DNA of 43,487 nt from Acidobacteria bacterium Mor1 (GCA_001664505.1 CP011806.1:2317661-2361147); one strand, 5' to 3'; positions 24,059 through 32,535 are shown, counted from the stretch's first letter. Made by a program: numbers and translations. The notes: generated by a model not told the origin, from the sequence alone.

Positions 24059-25204
24059 TCAGCCCTTCAGCAGGTCCCGGCCGATGATCAGCTTCATCAC
24101 CTCGTTGGAGCCGGCGTAGATCCGCTGCACCCGTGAATCCGCCCAGGCGCGGGCCACCGGGTACTCCCACATGTAGCCGTAGCCGCCGAAGAGCTGGACG
24201 CATTCGTCGCAAACCCGGTGGTAGACCTCGGTGGCCGACAGCTTGGCCTTGGCCGCCGTGGCCGCATCCAGCTTGCCCGCGACCAGAAGTTCCAGGCAGC
24301 GATCGAGGAAGGTCCGGGCCAGCGAAATGTCGGTATCCATCTCGGCCAGCTTGAACTGGGTGTTCTGAAACGCGGCGATGGTCTTGCCGAAGGCCTTGCG
24401 CTCCTGCACGTAGGCGACGGTCTGCTCCAGCACCGCCTCGGCTCCGGCCACGGCACCGAGCGCCACCGAAATCCGCTCCTGGGCCAGCTCCGACATCAGG
24501 TAACCGAACCCGGCGTTGAGTTGCCCCAACAGGTTGCGCTTCGGCACCCGCACGTCGACCAGGAACTGCTCGGAGGTGTCCTGGGCCTTCATCCCGACCT
24601 TCTTCAGGTTGGTGCCCTTGGTGAAACCGTCGGAGGCGGTCTCGACCAGGAAGACGCTGATGCCCTTGGCGCCTGCGGCCGGATCGGTCTTGGCAGCCAA
24701 CACCACCAGGTCCGAGAGCTGCCCATTGGTGATGAAGGTCTTGGAGCCGTTGAGCACGAAGTGGTCGCCATCCTCGACGGCGGTGGTGCTGATCCCTTGA
24801 AGGTCGGAGCCGGCGCCGGGCTCGGTCAAGCCGAGGGCGGTGATGATCTCGCCGCTGACGCAACCGGGCAGGTACTCCGCCTTGGCCTCATCGGTGCCGT
24901 AGCGGGTGATGTAGGGAGCCGCGATATCCGAATGGAGCGGCCAGCCGATTCCCGACAGCCCCAGCCGCCAGATCTCCTCGTTGACCACGGCGTTGGCCCG
25001 GAAGTCCAGTCCCAGCCCGCCCAGGTCCTCGGGCAGATCGGGACACAGCAGGCCCATCTCGCCGGCCTGGAGCCAGATCTTGCGGTCGACCTGGCCCTGC
25101 TCTTCCCAGCGGTCGTTGTGGGGCACCGCCTCCTCGAGCAGGAACTCGCGCACGCTGCGGCGCAGAATCTCGTGGTCTTCTTCGAAGACGGTCCTGGGAA
25201 TCAC
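24059..25204 (-). CDS. Acyl-CoA dehydrogenase, LCAD/isovaleryl-type active site
   Basis: 381 residues, the usual length. FAD- and substrate-binding signatures are present: LGLTEPGAGSDL (about 124-135), FVLNGSKTFITNG (149-161), 'VGMKAQDTSEQFLVDVRVPK', ERKAFGKTIAAFQ, LFGGYGYMWEYPVAR and RIYAGSNEVMK. The catalytic base of medium- and short-chain enzymes is the Glu in YEGT; here that position is Ala (YAGS). Instead E243 in LAQERI matches the base position known from long-chain and isovaleryl-CoA dehydrogenases. It thus likely oxidises long or branched acyl-CoAs, passing electrons to ETF. GTG start with GGAGGG four bases upstream. Confidence 0.92.
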   Translation of the reverse strand: MIPRTVFEEDHEILRRSVREFLLEEAVPHNDRWEEQGQVDRKIWLQAGEMGLLCPDLPEDLGGLGLDFRANAVVNEEIWRLGLSGIGWPLHSDIAAPYITRYGTDEAKAEYLPGCVSGEIITALGLTEPGAGSDLQGISTTAVEDGDHFVLNGSKTFITNGQLSDLVVLAAKTDPAAGAKGISVFLVETASDGFTKGTNLKKVGMKAQDTSEQFLVDVRVPKRNLLGQLNAGFGYLMSELAQERISVALGAVAGAEAVLEQTVAYVQERKAFGKTIAAFQNTQFKLAEMDTDISLARTFLDRCLELLVAGKLDAATAAKAKLSATEVYHRVCDECVQLFGGYGYMWEYPVARAWADSRVQRIYAGSNEVMKLIIGRDLLKG

Positions 25205-25241
25205 GGCACCCTCCGGCGTCAGGTTGAATCGGCGACCTCGG

Positions 25242-25247
25242 AGTATA
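25242..25247 (-). promoter_or_regulatory. -10 element of the acyl-CoA dehydrogenase gene
   Basis: Minus-strand TATACT with a predicted start near 25235, about 30 bases before the GTG. It gives this gene a promoter separate from moaA upstream. Confidence 0.5.
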
Positions 25248-25292
25248 GATGCCGGCGGCGTTTTCGGCCGCCTGTACGGGGGCAGTCGCCGA

Positions 25293-26282
25293 CTATCCGC
25301 CGATCTGGTGCATCGTGCGCGCCAGGGGCAGCGCCGCCTGCTTCTCCACGATCTCGAGGGCTCCGCCGCGGGTCTTGCGCGAGAGCGCCTCGACCACCTG
25401 CTCGCGCAGGCTCTCGTCCGAGGCCCCGGCGCGCATCGGCGTCTTGAGGTCGACCTCGTTGTTGTCGTAGATGCAGACCCGGAAGTGGCCGTCGCTGGTC
25501 AGCCGCAGACGAGAGCAGTTGCTGCAGAAAGGCGCGGTCACCGAGTTGATGAAGCCGACGGCACCGGCGCCGTCCGTGAACAGGTAGCGGGTTGCCGGAG
25601 CGTGGGGATCCCCCGCCGGGTCGGGCGTCAGCGGCCAACGGGCCTCGATGCGCTCCCGCACCTTGTCCCCGCTCAACACCCGGGCCGGGTCCCAGCTCCC
25701 GTTGCTCAGCGGCATGAACTCGATGAAGCGCACCTCGTAGCCTTCGCGGCGGCTGCGCTCGACGATCTCCTCGACCTCGTCGTCGTTGACTCCGGGCATC
25801 AGCACCGTGTTGATCTTGATCCGCTCGAATCCCGCGTCCCGGGCCGCGACGAGGCCGGCCAGCACCCGGTCGAGTTGATCCCGCCGGGTAAGCTCGGCGA
25901 AACGGTCGGCGCGGAAGGTGTCCAGGCTGACGTTGAGCCGCCGCAGCCCGGCCCGGCGCAGCGGCTCGGCCAGGCGATCGAGCAACACGCCGTTGGTCGT
26001 CAGCGAGAGATCCTCGACTCCGTCGATGGCGGCGAGCATGCCGACCAGGGACTCGATGCCCGAGCGCACCAGCGGTTCTCCGCCGGTAATGCGTACCTTG
26101 CGCACTCCGTCGGCAACCAGGAGCCGCACGAGGCGCTCGATCTCCTCGAACGAGAGGATCCGCTCCCGGGGGAACCACTCGGGCTCCTCCGGCATGCAGT
26201 AGGCGCAGCGGAGATTGCAACGGTCGGTGACCGAGACGCGCAGATCATCGTGCTGACGGCCGAATCCGTCGACCAGGGCCAT
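25293..26282 (-). CDS. moaA: GTP 3',8-cyclase MoaA
   Basis: 329 residues. The radical-SAM cluster motif CNLRCAYC gives C22, C26 and C29, preceded by LRVSVTDRC, typical for MoaA. VRITGGEPLVRSG is the SAM-binding GGEP region. The C-terminal second [4Fe-4S] cluster is formed by CSNCSRLRLTSDGHFRVC, and the protein ends in GG, the double glycine needed for the catalytic pocket. MoaA converts GTP to 3',8-cyclo-GTP, the first step of molybdopterin synthesis. No other moa genes are in view apart from a CinA-like MoCF-fold protein at 34745. GGAGG precedes the ATG. Confidence 0.95.
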   Translation of the reverse strand: MALVDGFGRQHDDLRVSVTDRCNLRCAYCMPEEPEWFPRERILSFEEIERLVRLLVADGVRKVRITGGEPLVRSGIESLVGMLAAIDGVEDLSLTTNGVLLDRLAEPLRRAGLRRLNVSLDTFRADRFAELTRRDQLDRVLAGLVAARDAGFERIKINTVLMPGVNDDEVEEIVERSRREGYEVRFIEFMPLSNGSWDPARVLSGDKVRERIEARWPLTPDPAGDPHAPATRYLFTDGAGAVGFINSVTAPFCSNCSRLRLTSDGHFRVCIYDNNEVDLKTPMRAGASDESLREQVVEALSRKTRGGALEIVEKQAALPLARTMHQIGG

Positions 26283-26311
26283 CGTCCCGATCCTCCGTGG
26301 AGATGTCGTTC

Positions 26312-26317
26312 AGTATA
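26312..26317 (-). promoter_or_regulatory. -10 element of moaA
   Basis: Minus-strand TATACT, predicted start near 26305, about 23 bases before the moaA ATG and just ahead of its CGGAGGAT ribosome-binding site. The intergenic region is shared divergently with the phosphatase-kinase operon. Confidence 0.5.
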
Positions 26318-26388
26318 GCGTTCGCGGGTGCCGGGCTCCGGAGGCCGCCGGCCGAAACCGGACCTTCCCGTGTGGAATAATGACGGGT

Positions 26389-26407
26389 CCGGCGCGCGTC
26401 GCGCCGG
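26389..26407 (+). other. Leader hairpin abutting the phosphatase ribosome-binding site
   Basis: CCGGCGCG (26389-26396) pairs perfectly with CGCGCCGG (26400-26407) around CGT. The GGAGG of the phosphatase gene begins at the next base (26408). There is no T-run, so this is a leader structure rather than a terminator. It may limit ribosome access to the operon. Confidence 0.45.
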
Positions 26408-26423
26408 GGAGGCCGAACGAACC

Positions 26424-27626
26424 ATGGGCGAGCCGGTAGCCGGTAGACCGGGCGGAGACGCCGGCGATGTCTCCCTGCCGAGCCTGCCCTACGTCCTCGG
26501 CTGGGCCATCGGCTGGGGAATCGTCGGCTGTCTGGTGGCCGCCGCGGTGGTCGTCGCCACCGGCGTCGATCTGGCCCCGGCCCTGCGCTCGAGCGTGCTG
26601 TTCGCCGAGGTGGTCGGCTTCAGCGTCCTGACCTCGACCCGCCTGATCTTTCCGCTGCTGGGGCGCTTCCCCACGATCCTGCGGCTGGTACTGCAGACGC
26701 TGACCCTGGCTGCCGGCGCCCTGTTCGGCTCCCTGGCGGTGATCGCCTTCCAGCCGCTGTTCATCCTGGCCCGGCTGCAGGTGGCGGTGCTGATCGTGGC
26801 GACCAACACCCTGGTCGCCATCGGCGCCGGCACGGCGCTCCACACCTACGACCGCATGCGGCGGCAGCTCGAAGAGAGCTACGCCACCCTGCGCCGCAAG
26901 GAAGCGCTGGAGCGGGAACTTTCCATCGCCCGGGACGTGCAGCAGGGTCTCCTGCCGGCAAACCCTCCCCCGTTCGAGGGGCTGGAGCTCCAGGGAATCT
27001 GCATCCCGGCCATCGGCGTCGGCGGCGACTACTTCGACTACCTGCCGCTGGATGACCAGACCCTGGGTCTGGTGGTTGCCGACGTCAGCGGCAAGGGGGT
27101 GCCCGCGTCGCTGTTGATGGCGAGCCTCCAGGCCTCGGTGCGCTCGCTGGCCATGCCCGGGGTAACCCCCGACGGGCTGGCCTCCCGGGTCAACAACATG
27201 CTGCACCTCTCGTCGTCGACCTCCCGCTACGCCACGATGTTCTTCGCCTGCTACGACCATTCCGAGCGGCGCCTGTGCTACGCCAACGCAGGCCACCTGC
27301 CGCCGGTGGTGATCGGCAAGAACGGCGTGCGCAAGTTGAGCGACCGCTCGTTCCCCATCGGCCTGTTCGGCGACGCGACCTACGAGACCAGCAGCCTGAC
27401 CCTGGAGCCCGGCGACCTGCTGGCGATGTTCACCGACGGCGTGCAGGAAGCACCGGGCGAGGACGACGAGGAGTACGGACTCGACCGGCTGATCGACTTC
27501 CTCGCCGCGCGCCGGGAACAGCCCCTGGATGATGTCGCCGCCCAGGTGCTGGAAGAGCTGCGCCAGTGGAGCGGGTCGCGGATCTCCCACGACGACGTGA
27601 CCCTGGTCCTGGCGAGGGCCCGATGA
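26424..27626 (+). CDS. Membrane-anchored PP2C-type (RsbU/SpoIIE) phosphatase
   Basis: 400 residues. Four membrane helices span about 20-140, joined by a coiled-coil (about 140-175, ending 'RELSIARDVQQGLLP', the typical RsbU linker motif) to a PP2C catalytic domain: IGVGGDYFDYL (Asp metal ligand), VVADVSGKGVPASLLMA, YANAGHLPP, and 'SHDDVTLVLAR' at the end. Such serine phosphatases dephosphorylate anti-anti-sigma or similar proteins in partner-switching. The membrane domain is homologous to that of the kinase encoded next. Stop overlaps the kinase start by ATGA. ATG 26424 is 11 bases after GGAGG. Confidence 0.9.
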   Translation: MGEPVAGRPGGDAGDVSLPSLPYVLGWAIGWGIVGCLVAAAVVVATGVDLAPALRSSVLFAEVVGFSVLTSTRLIFPLLGRFPTILRLVLQTLTLAAGALFGSLAVIAFQPLFILARLQVAVLIVATNTLVAIGAGTALHTYDRMRRQLEESYATLRRKEALERELSIARDVQQGLLPANPPPFEGLELQGICIPAIGVGGDYFDYLPLDDQTLGLVVADVSGKGVPASLLMASLQASVRSLAMPGVTPDGLASRVNNMLHLSSSTSRYATMFFACYDHSERRLCYANAGHLPPVVIGKNGVRKLSDRSFPIGLFGDATYETSSLTLEPGDLLAMFTDGVQEAPGEDDEEYGLDRLIDFLAARREQPLDDVAAQVLEELRQWSGSRISHDDVTLVLARAR

Positions 27627-28717
27627 GCGAACGCCTCGGCTTCCCGATCTGGCGCCAGATCCTGCTGTGGCTGGTGGGGAACACCGTGGCCGGCGCCCTG
27701 GTCGGCATCTCGGTGGCCTTCCTGCTGCGCGGCACCCTCGAGGGACCGGTGCTCTGGATCTCGATCCTGTTCGCCAACGTGGTCGGCATGACGGTGCTGC
27801 TGACCTCGATGCTGTTCCCGCGCATCCGCCAGCTCAGTCCGCTTACCGGCGGAGCGCTGCTGGTCCTGACCCTGGCCGCCGATGCCCTGCTCGGAACCGT
27901 CGCGGTGGTCCTGATGTTCCCGCTGTTCATCCTGCGGGACATCCGCCAGATGGCCGCCATCGGCGCGATCAACGTGCTGCTGGCGCTACTGGTCGGCACC
28001 GTGGTCTACGTCTACGAAGGGTTGCGGCTCCGCCTGGCGGCCAGTCTGGAAGAGGTCGAGAAGGTGCGGCTGGTCGAAGCCCGGCTAAGGGAGCAGGCGG
28101 CCGAGGCCAAGCTGGCGGCGCTTCAGGCCAGGATCAACCCGCACTTCTTCTTCAACACCCTGAACACCATCTCGTCGCTCCTGGAAGAGGATGTCGACGA
28201 GGCCGAAGAGGTGCTGCAGACCCTGGCCGACCTGTTTCGCTACACCTTCAAGGTCGCCGGCGCCGAACCGGTTCCCCTGCGCGAAGAGCTGGACTTCACC
28301 CGCAACTACCTGACCATCGAACAGGCTCGCTTCGGCGAGCGGCTGCGGGTCGACTGGCAGGTCGACGAGGCCGCAAGGGAGATCCCGGTCCCCGGCCTGA
28401 TCCTGCAGCCGCTGGTGGAGAACGCCATCGGCCACGGCATCGCCCCCCGGGAAGGTGGAGGGACCGTCACCATCCGGGCGCGGGTGCAGGCGGGGGTGCT
28501 CCGGGTCGAGGTGCGGGACGACGGCCCCGGAGTCAAATCCCGGGACCGGGTCTTCCGCGAAGGGCACGGCCTGCACAACGTCCGGGACCGGCTGCAGACT
28601 CGCTACGGCGAGGCCGGTTCGATCGAACTCCTGACCGGCATCGACGGTCCCGGCGCCACCGCGCGCGTCTCGATTCCCCACGCGGACGTTTCCGCTACCC
28701 CCGAGGAGGCCCGATGA
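27623..28717 (+). CDS. LytS-family sensor histidine kinase
   Basis: 364 residues: about four membrane helices (10-130), a coiled-coil, then a His_kinase domain with the phospho-acceptor H174 in INPHFFFNTLN, followed by an ATPase domain with PLVENAIGHGI (N-box), VRDDGPGV (G1) and GHGLHNVRDRL (G2). This is the class that partners LytTR regulators. The membrane block 82-141 aligns without gaps to residues 93-152 of the preceding phosphatase with 26 identities in 60 by my count, so both sense with the same fold. ATGA overlaps at both ends couple it to its neighbours. Confidence 0.92.
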   Translation: MSERLGFPIWRQILLWLVGNTVAGALVGISVAFLLRGTLEGPVLWISILFANVVGMTVLLTSMLFPRIRQLSPLTGGALLVLTLAADALLGTVAVVLMFPLFILRDIRQMAAIGAINVLLALLVGTVVYVYEGLRLRLAASLEEVEKVRLVEARLREQAAEAKLAALQARINPHFFFNTLNTISSLLEEDVDEAEEVLQTLADLFRYTFKVAGAEPVPLREELDFTRNYLTIEQARFGERLRVDWQVDEAAREIPVPGLILQPLVENAIGHGIAPREGGGTVTIRARVQAGVLRVEVRDDGPGVKSRDRVFREGHGLHNVRDRLQTRYGEAGSIELLTGIDGPGATARVSIPHADVSATPEEAR

Positions 28718-29511
28718 AAGTGCGCTGCGTGATCGTCGACGACGAACGGCTGGCTCGCGAACGGATCAAGCGCCTGCTGAAGAAGCATGACGACTTCGAA
28801 CTGATCGGCGAGGCGGAGAACGTCGCCGAGGCGGTCAAGCTGCTCGAATCGTCGCGACCCGACCTTTGCTTCCTGGACGTGCAGATGCCCGGCGGTGAAG
28901 GGTTCGACGTGCTGGAGCAACTCGACGATCTGCCTCACGTGATCTTCACCACCGCCTTCGACCAGTACGCGGTGCGCGCCTTCGAATACCGCTCCCTGGA
29001 CTACCTGCTCAAGCCTTTCAGCCGAAGCCGTTTCGCCGAGGCCCTGGAGCGGGCGCGAAAGACGCTGTCCGAATCGAAGCAGGAAAAGAGCAACGACCCC
29101 GCCGCAGCTGCGGGCCTGCTCGATGCGCTGGATCAGATCCGCAAGGATCTGACCCGGGAGGCCCGCAGCGACTCCGGGCCGCCGGTGCGGGTCACCGGCA
29201 AGCGAGGCAACAAGATCGTGCTGCTGGACCCGGACGAGGTGCTCTGGATCGAGGCCGAGGATGCCTTGATCTTCGCTCACACCGCCGAGGGGCGGTTCCT
29301 GGTCGAGAAAACCCTGGCGGAGCTCGAGACCGAACTGGGGGACCGCTTCTTCCGCAGCCACCGCTGCTACCTGGTCAACCTGGCGCGGATCGGCGAGATC
29401 CTGCCGGCCGAGGCGGGCACCTACCGCATCCTGCTGCGCACCGAGCATGGAGACGAGATCCCGCTCTCCCGGCGTCAGGCCCGCCGCCTGCGGGAGCTGT
29501 TCCCGTGGTAG
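28714..29511 (+). CDS. LytTR-family response regulator
   Basis: 265 residues. Receiver domain: acidic pocket D9-D10 (IVDDE), phospho-acceptor D55 in CFLDVQMPG, T79/T80 in VIFTTAFD and K100 in DYLLKPF. After a charged linker (about 112-155) a LytTR DNA-binding domain (about 160-263) contains 'VLWIEAEDALIFAHTAEGRF', FFRSHRCYLVNLARI and ends in PLSRRQARRLRELFPW. It is the cognate regulator of the LytS-type kinase, whose stop it overlaps (ATGA), with GAGGAGG upstream. LytTR sites are pairs of imperfect 9-bp repeats; I did not find an obvious pair in this window. Confidence 0.93.
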   Translation: MKVRCVIVDDERLARERIKRLLKKHDDFELIGEAENVAEAVKLLESSRPDLCFLDVQMPGGEGFDVLEQLDDLPHVIFTTAFDQYAVRAFEYRSLDYLLKPFSRSRFAEALERARKTLSESKQEKSNDPAAAAGLLDALDQIRKDLTREARSDSGPPVRVTGKRGNKIVLLDPDEVLWIEAEDALIFAHTAEGRFLVEKTLAELETELGDRFFRSHRCYLVNLARIGEILPAEAGTYRILLRTEHGDEIPLSRRQARRLRELFPW

Positions 29512-29638
29512 CGCGGCCGGCAGCGCCGAAACGGCTACCGGACAGCGGCCGCCCGGAACCGCTTGGGGTGCCGAACGGACCTCCCGGCTGGAAACCCGGC
29601 CAGGCCCGTCTCGGGGCGCCCAGAATAGAGGTGAGATG

Positions 29639-31054
29639 ATGCGTTTGATCCGGATCTGGAGCCTGATCAGCCTGCTCGTGGCGGCGCTGGGCCTCGCCCT
29701 GCCCGCCTGGAGCCAGGAGCAGGCGGCCGAGGGAGGCTCCCCTGCCGCGGAGTCTGCCGACTCCGCCGGCGCCCCCGCTGACGAAAGCTCCGGCGGCGAC
29801 GCCGAAAACGAGGCGGAGCAGACCGGCGAACAGGCCGAGGCCACCCTCGAAGACGACGGCGGATTCCTCGGCGGCGAGACCTTCCTCAAGGGCGAGTCGA
29901 TCCGGGTCGACGAGAACGAGACCCTGACCGGAGACCGCTACGGCCTGGCCATGCCCGAGGTCACCATCGACGGCCTGTACGACGGTGATCTGGCGGCTAT
30001 CTGGATCGAGAACCTGGACATCGAGGGAGAGGTCACCGGCGACGTCGTGGTCTGGGCCAACGCCATCGAGATCGACGGGGTGGTCCGCGACTCGGTGCGG
30101 GTCTTCGGCAACGCGGTCACGATCTCCGGCACCATCGAAGGGGACCTGATCGTCATCGGTACCCAGGTGCGTGTGGTCGACGGCGCCCACATCACCGGCA
30201 ACGCCTGGATCATGGGCGCCCGCAGCCGCTTCGGCGGCCGGATCGACGGCAACCTCTCGGCCAAGGGCGGGGAGCTCGAGATGAGCGGCTCGGTCGGCGG
30301 CCAGGCCCGGCTGACCTTCGACTCCATCGATTTCGAGGATGACTTCGAGGTCGGCGGCAACCTGCGCTACTCCTCCCGGCGGGAAGAGGATCCGGCGTCG
30401 GCCGGCACCATCGGCGGCCAGGTGCTCTATCAAGGGCAGAAGGCCGACGACGACGATGACGAGGAAGAGGCCTCCAGCAGCGGTCAGAAGATCTGGGAGC
30501 GCATCCTCGAGTGGAACTGGATGCTGCTCCGCTCGATCCTGCTGGGGCTCCTGATCCTGGCCCTGGCCCGGGGGGTGCTGCTCCGCGCCATCGACAGCAG
30601 CGCCGGCTCCCAGCTGCTCTTCGGCGGACTGGTCGGTTTCGGCAGTTCGATCGTCTGGCCGGTGGCGGTGGTCGCCGTGGCCCTGGTGATGATGGTCGTC
30701 CCGGCTGCTGTGTTCGACACCCTCGGCGGCAGCACGCTCTCGGCGGCGGTGCTCACCACCCTGGTGTTCACGGTGCTCGGCACCCTGCTGACCTGGCTGG
30801 CCCTCTATCTGGGCAAGATCCCGATCGCGCTGATGACCGGCCGGCGCTTGCTCAAGATGGCCGGCGCGAAGAAGGACTCCCCGGCCCTGGCGCTGGTGCT
30901 CGGGCTGTTCGTGCTGCACCTGCTGTTCGCCGTGCCCTTCATCGGAACCCTTTCCTGGTTCTTCGTCGCTTGGGCAGGACTGGGCACCGTGGTGCTGTGG
31001 GCCTTCCGCCGCAAGGCGGAAATCGAAGACGAGAACGCCGTCGTCGAACTCTAG
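29639..31054 (+). CDS. Secreted/membrane bactofilin-like (polymer-forming) protein
   Basis: About 471 residues: signal peptide (cut near AWS|QEQ), an acidic Ala/Ser/Glu-rich linker (about 25-80), then a right-handed beta-helix-like repeat region (about 90-220) with short turns (ENLDIEGEVTGDVVVWANAIEIDG, repeated V-G-D/N-x-V patterns) resembling bactofilin or polymer-forming cytoskeletal domains. An acidic DDDDDEEE stretch follows, then about seven hydrophobic segments between 290 and 460. A short charged tail ends VVEL. It is 127 bases after the LytTR gene and may be a target of the same system. GAGGTG lies at a better distance from ATG 29639 than from ATG 29636. Confidence 0.72.
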   Translation: MRLIRIWSLISLLVAALGLALPAWSQEQAAEGGSPAAESADSAGAPADESSGGDAENEAEQTGEQAEATLEDDGGFLGGETFLKGESIRVDENETLTGDRYGLAMPEVTIDGLYDGDLAAIWIENLDIEGEVTGDVVVWANAIEIDGVVRDSVRVFGNAVTISGTIEGDLIVIGTQVRVVDGAHITGNAWIMGARSRFGGRIDGNLSAKGGELEMSGSVGGQARLTFDSIDFEDDFEVGGNLRYSSRREEDPASAGTIGGQVLYQGQKADDDDDEEEASSSGQKIWERILEWNWMLLRSILLGLLILALARGVLLRAIDSSAGSQLLFGGLVGFGSSIVWPVAVVAVALVMMVVPAAVFDTLGGSTLSAAVLTTLVFTVLGTLLTWLALYLGKIPIALMTGRRLLKMAGAKKDSPALALVLGLFVLHLLFAVPFIGTLSWFFVAWAGLGTVVLWAFRRKAEIEDENAVVEL

Positions 31055-31087
31055 GCGGGAACCGGCCGGATCCCTCGCTCCTTCCTG

Positions 31088-31093
31088 TAGACT
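31088..31093 (+). promoter_or_regulatory. -10 element of the LOG-family gene
   Basis: TG-TAGACT, a -10 box preceded directly by TG; predicted start near 31100. A hairpin follows in the leader. Confidence 0.4.
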
Positions 31094-31110
31094 GTCGCGG
31101 TCCGTTTTCC

Positions 31111-31132
31111 GGTCCGGCGCCTACGCCGGACC
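31111..31132 (+). other. Leader hairpin of the LOG-family gene
   Basis: GGTCCGGCG (31111-31119) pairs perfectly with CGCCGGACC (31124-31132) around CCTA. It lies eight bases before the GGGAGAG ribosome-binding site and has no T-run, so it is a 5' leader structure; it could be a weak terminator of the upstream gene. Confidence 0.45.
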
Positions 31133-31156
31133 GATCACCTGGGAGAGATGGACCCG

Positions 31157-31951
<795 letters not shown>

Positions 31952-31971
31952 GCCGGGGCCCAGACACACGA

Positions 31972-32017
31972 ACGCACCGCCAACGGGGCGCTTCGGCGCC
32001 TCGTTTCTGCGGTGCGT
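31972..32017. terminator. Nested convergent hairpin with UUCG tetraloop
   Basis: Between converging genes. The inner stem AACGGGGCGC (31982-31991) pairs with GCGCCTCGTT (31996-32005, one G-T wobble) around TTCG, giving the very stable cUUCGg tetraloop on the plus strand. The outer arms ACGCACCGC (31972-31980) and GCGGTGCGT (32009-32017) pair perfectly. It lies 20 bases after the LOG stop and 28 bases after the peptide-gene stop, so it can end both transcripts. T-runs are short, so part of its role may be to protect RNA 3' ends. Confidence 0.7.
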
Positions 32018-32045
32018 GCCGTTCTACTGGACTGGACTAACGGAG

Positions 32046-32225
32046 CTAGCGGGAGCCGCGGCGGGAAGAACCGCCACCGAAACCGGCGCCACCGTACGGG
32101 TCCATCGAAGCACCAAGATCGGGTCCGCCGCTCGGGCCGGCCATGGCCGGTCCAATCGACTCGAGGATCTCGCGCCCTTCCAGGCTAACGATCGTAGGCT
32201 TCTCGTACGTCATCAGTTCGGACAT
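32046..32225 (-). CDS. 59-residue RiPP-precursor-like peptide
   Basis: A small peptide in two parts. The N-terminal half (MSELMTYEKPTIVSLEGREI then LESIGPAMAG) is leader-like: Y-x-x-P followed by a hydrophobic and acidic segment is the pattern that PqqD-type recognition domains bind in lasso and radical-SAM peptide precursors. The C-terminal half is Gly/Ser/Pro-rich with no Cys (PSGGPDLGASMDPYGGAGFG, then GGSSRRGSR), a plausible core. GAGG six bases before ATG 32225, a promoter upstream and a hairpin downstream show a complete unit of transcription. No maturase, protease or transporter of such pathways is in the window, so the assignment is tentative; it could be a short Gly-rich protein of another type. 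Confidence 0.62.
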   Translation of the reverse strand: MSELMTYEKPTIVSLEGREILESIGPAMAGPSGGPDLGASMDPYGGAGFGGGSSRRGSR

Positions 32226-32262
32226 CACTTTCCTCAGAACAGTAGGGGGCTGAATCGCAGTC

Positions 32263-32291
32263 AGATTACGCTGCGTGAACCGGCCCGTCAA
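32263..32291 (-). promoter_or_regulatory. Sigma-70-like promoter of the 59-residue peptide gene
   Basis: On the minus strand TTGACG (32286-32291, five of six) is separated by exactly 17 bases from TAATCT (32263-32268). Predicted start near 32256, leaving a leader of about 31 bases that includes the GAGG site. Region 32226-32535 is otherwise non-coding on both strands and richer in A+T (with a run of T near 32404-32412); the lytic transglycosylase promoter must also lie here but I could not place it. Confidence 0.6.
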
Positions 32292-32535
32292 GGCGGTATT
32301 TTGGCAGAACGACAACAAAATGCCGCATCGACGTATCACCTGATCCGGAAAACGCCGCCGCTGTAGCCATTTGGCATCCTGGACAGAATTACTCGGTTAT
32401 TTTACTTTTTTTCGCAAAGTCGGCCTTGTTCAGGCCTTCCGGGCTTTCATTCATTTGCGCCGGTGGAAAAAACGTCGGAGGATGGATGCAGGGATGCCGT
32501 GGCGGCGGACCGAGTCCGGAATCGGGGTGGAACAG

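Noticed and set aside
25293-26282. MoaA as a radical-SAM maturase of the 59-residue peptide
   Set aside because: The protein has the full MoaA signature, including the second cluster and C-terminal GG, and lies about 6 kb away; it is a housekeeping enzyme.
32371-32535. Longer N-terminus of the lytic transglycosylase
   Set aside because: The extra residues are basic and would bury the signal peptide; ATG 32536 gives a normal Sec leader.
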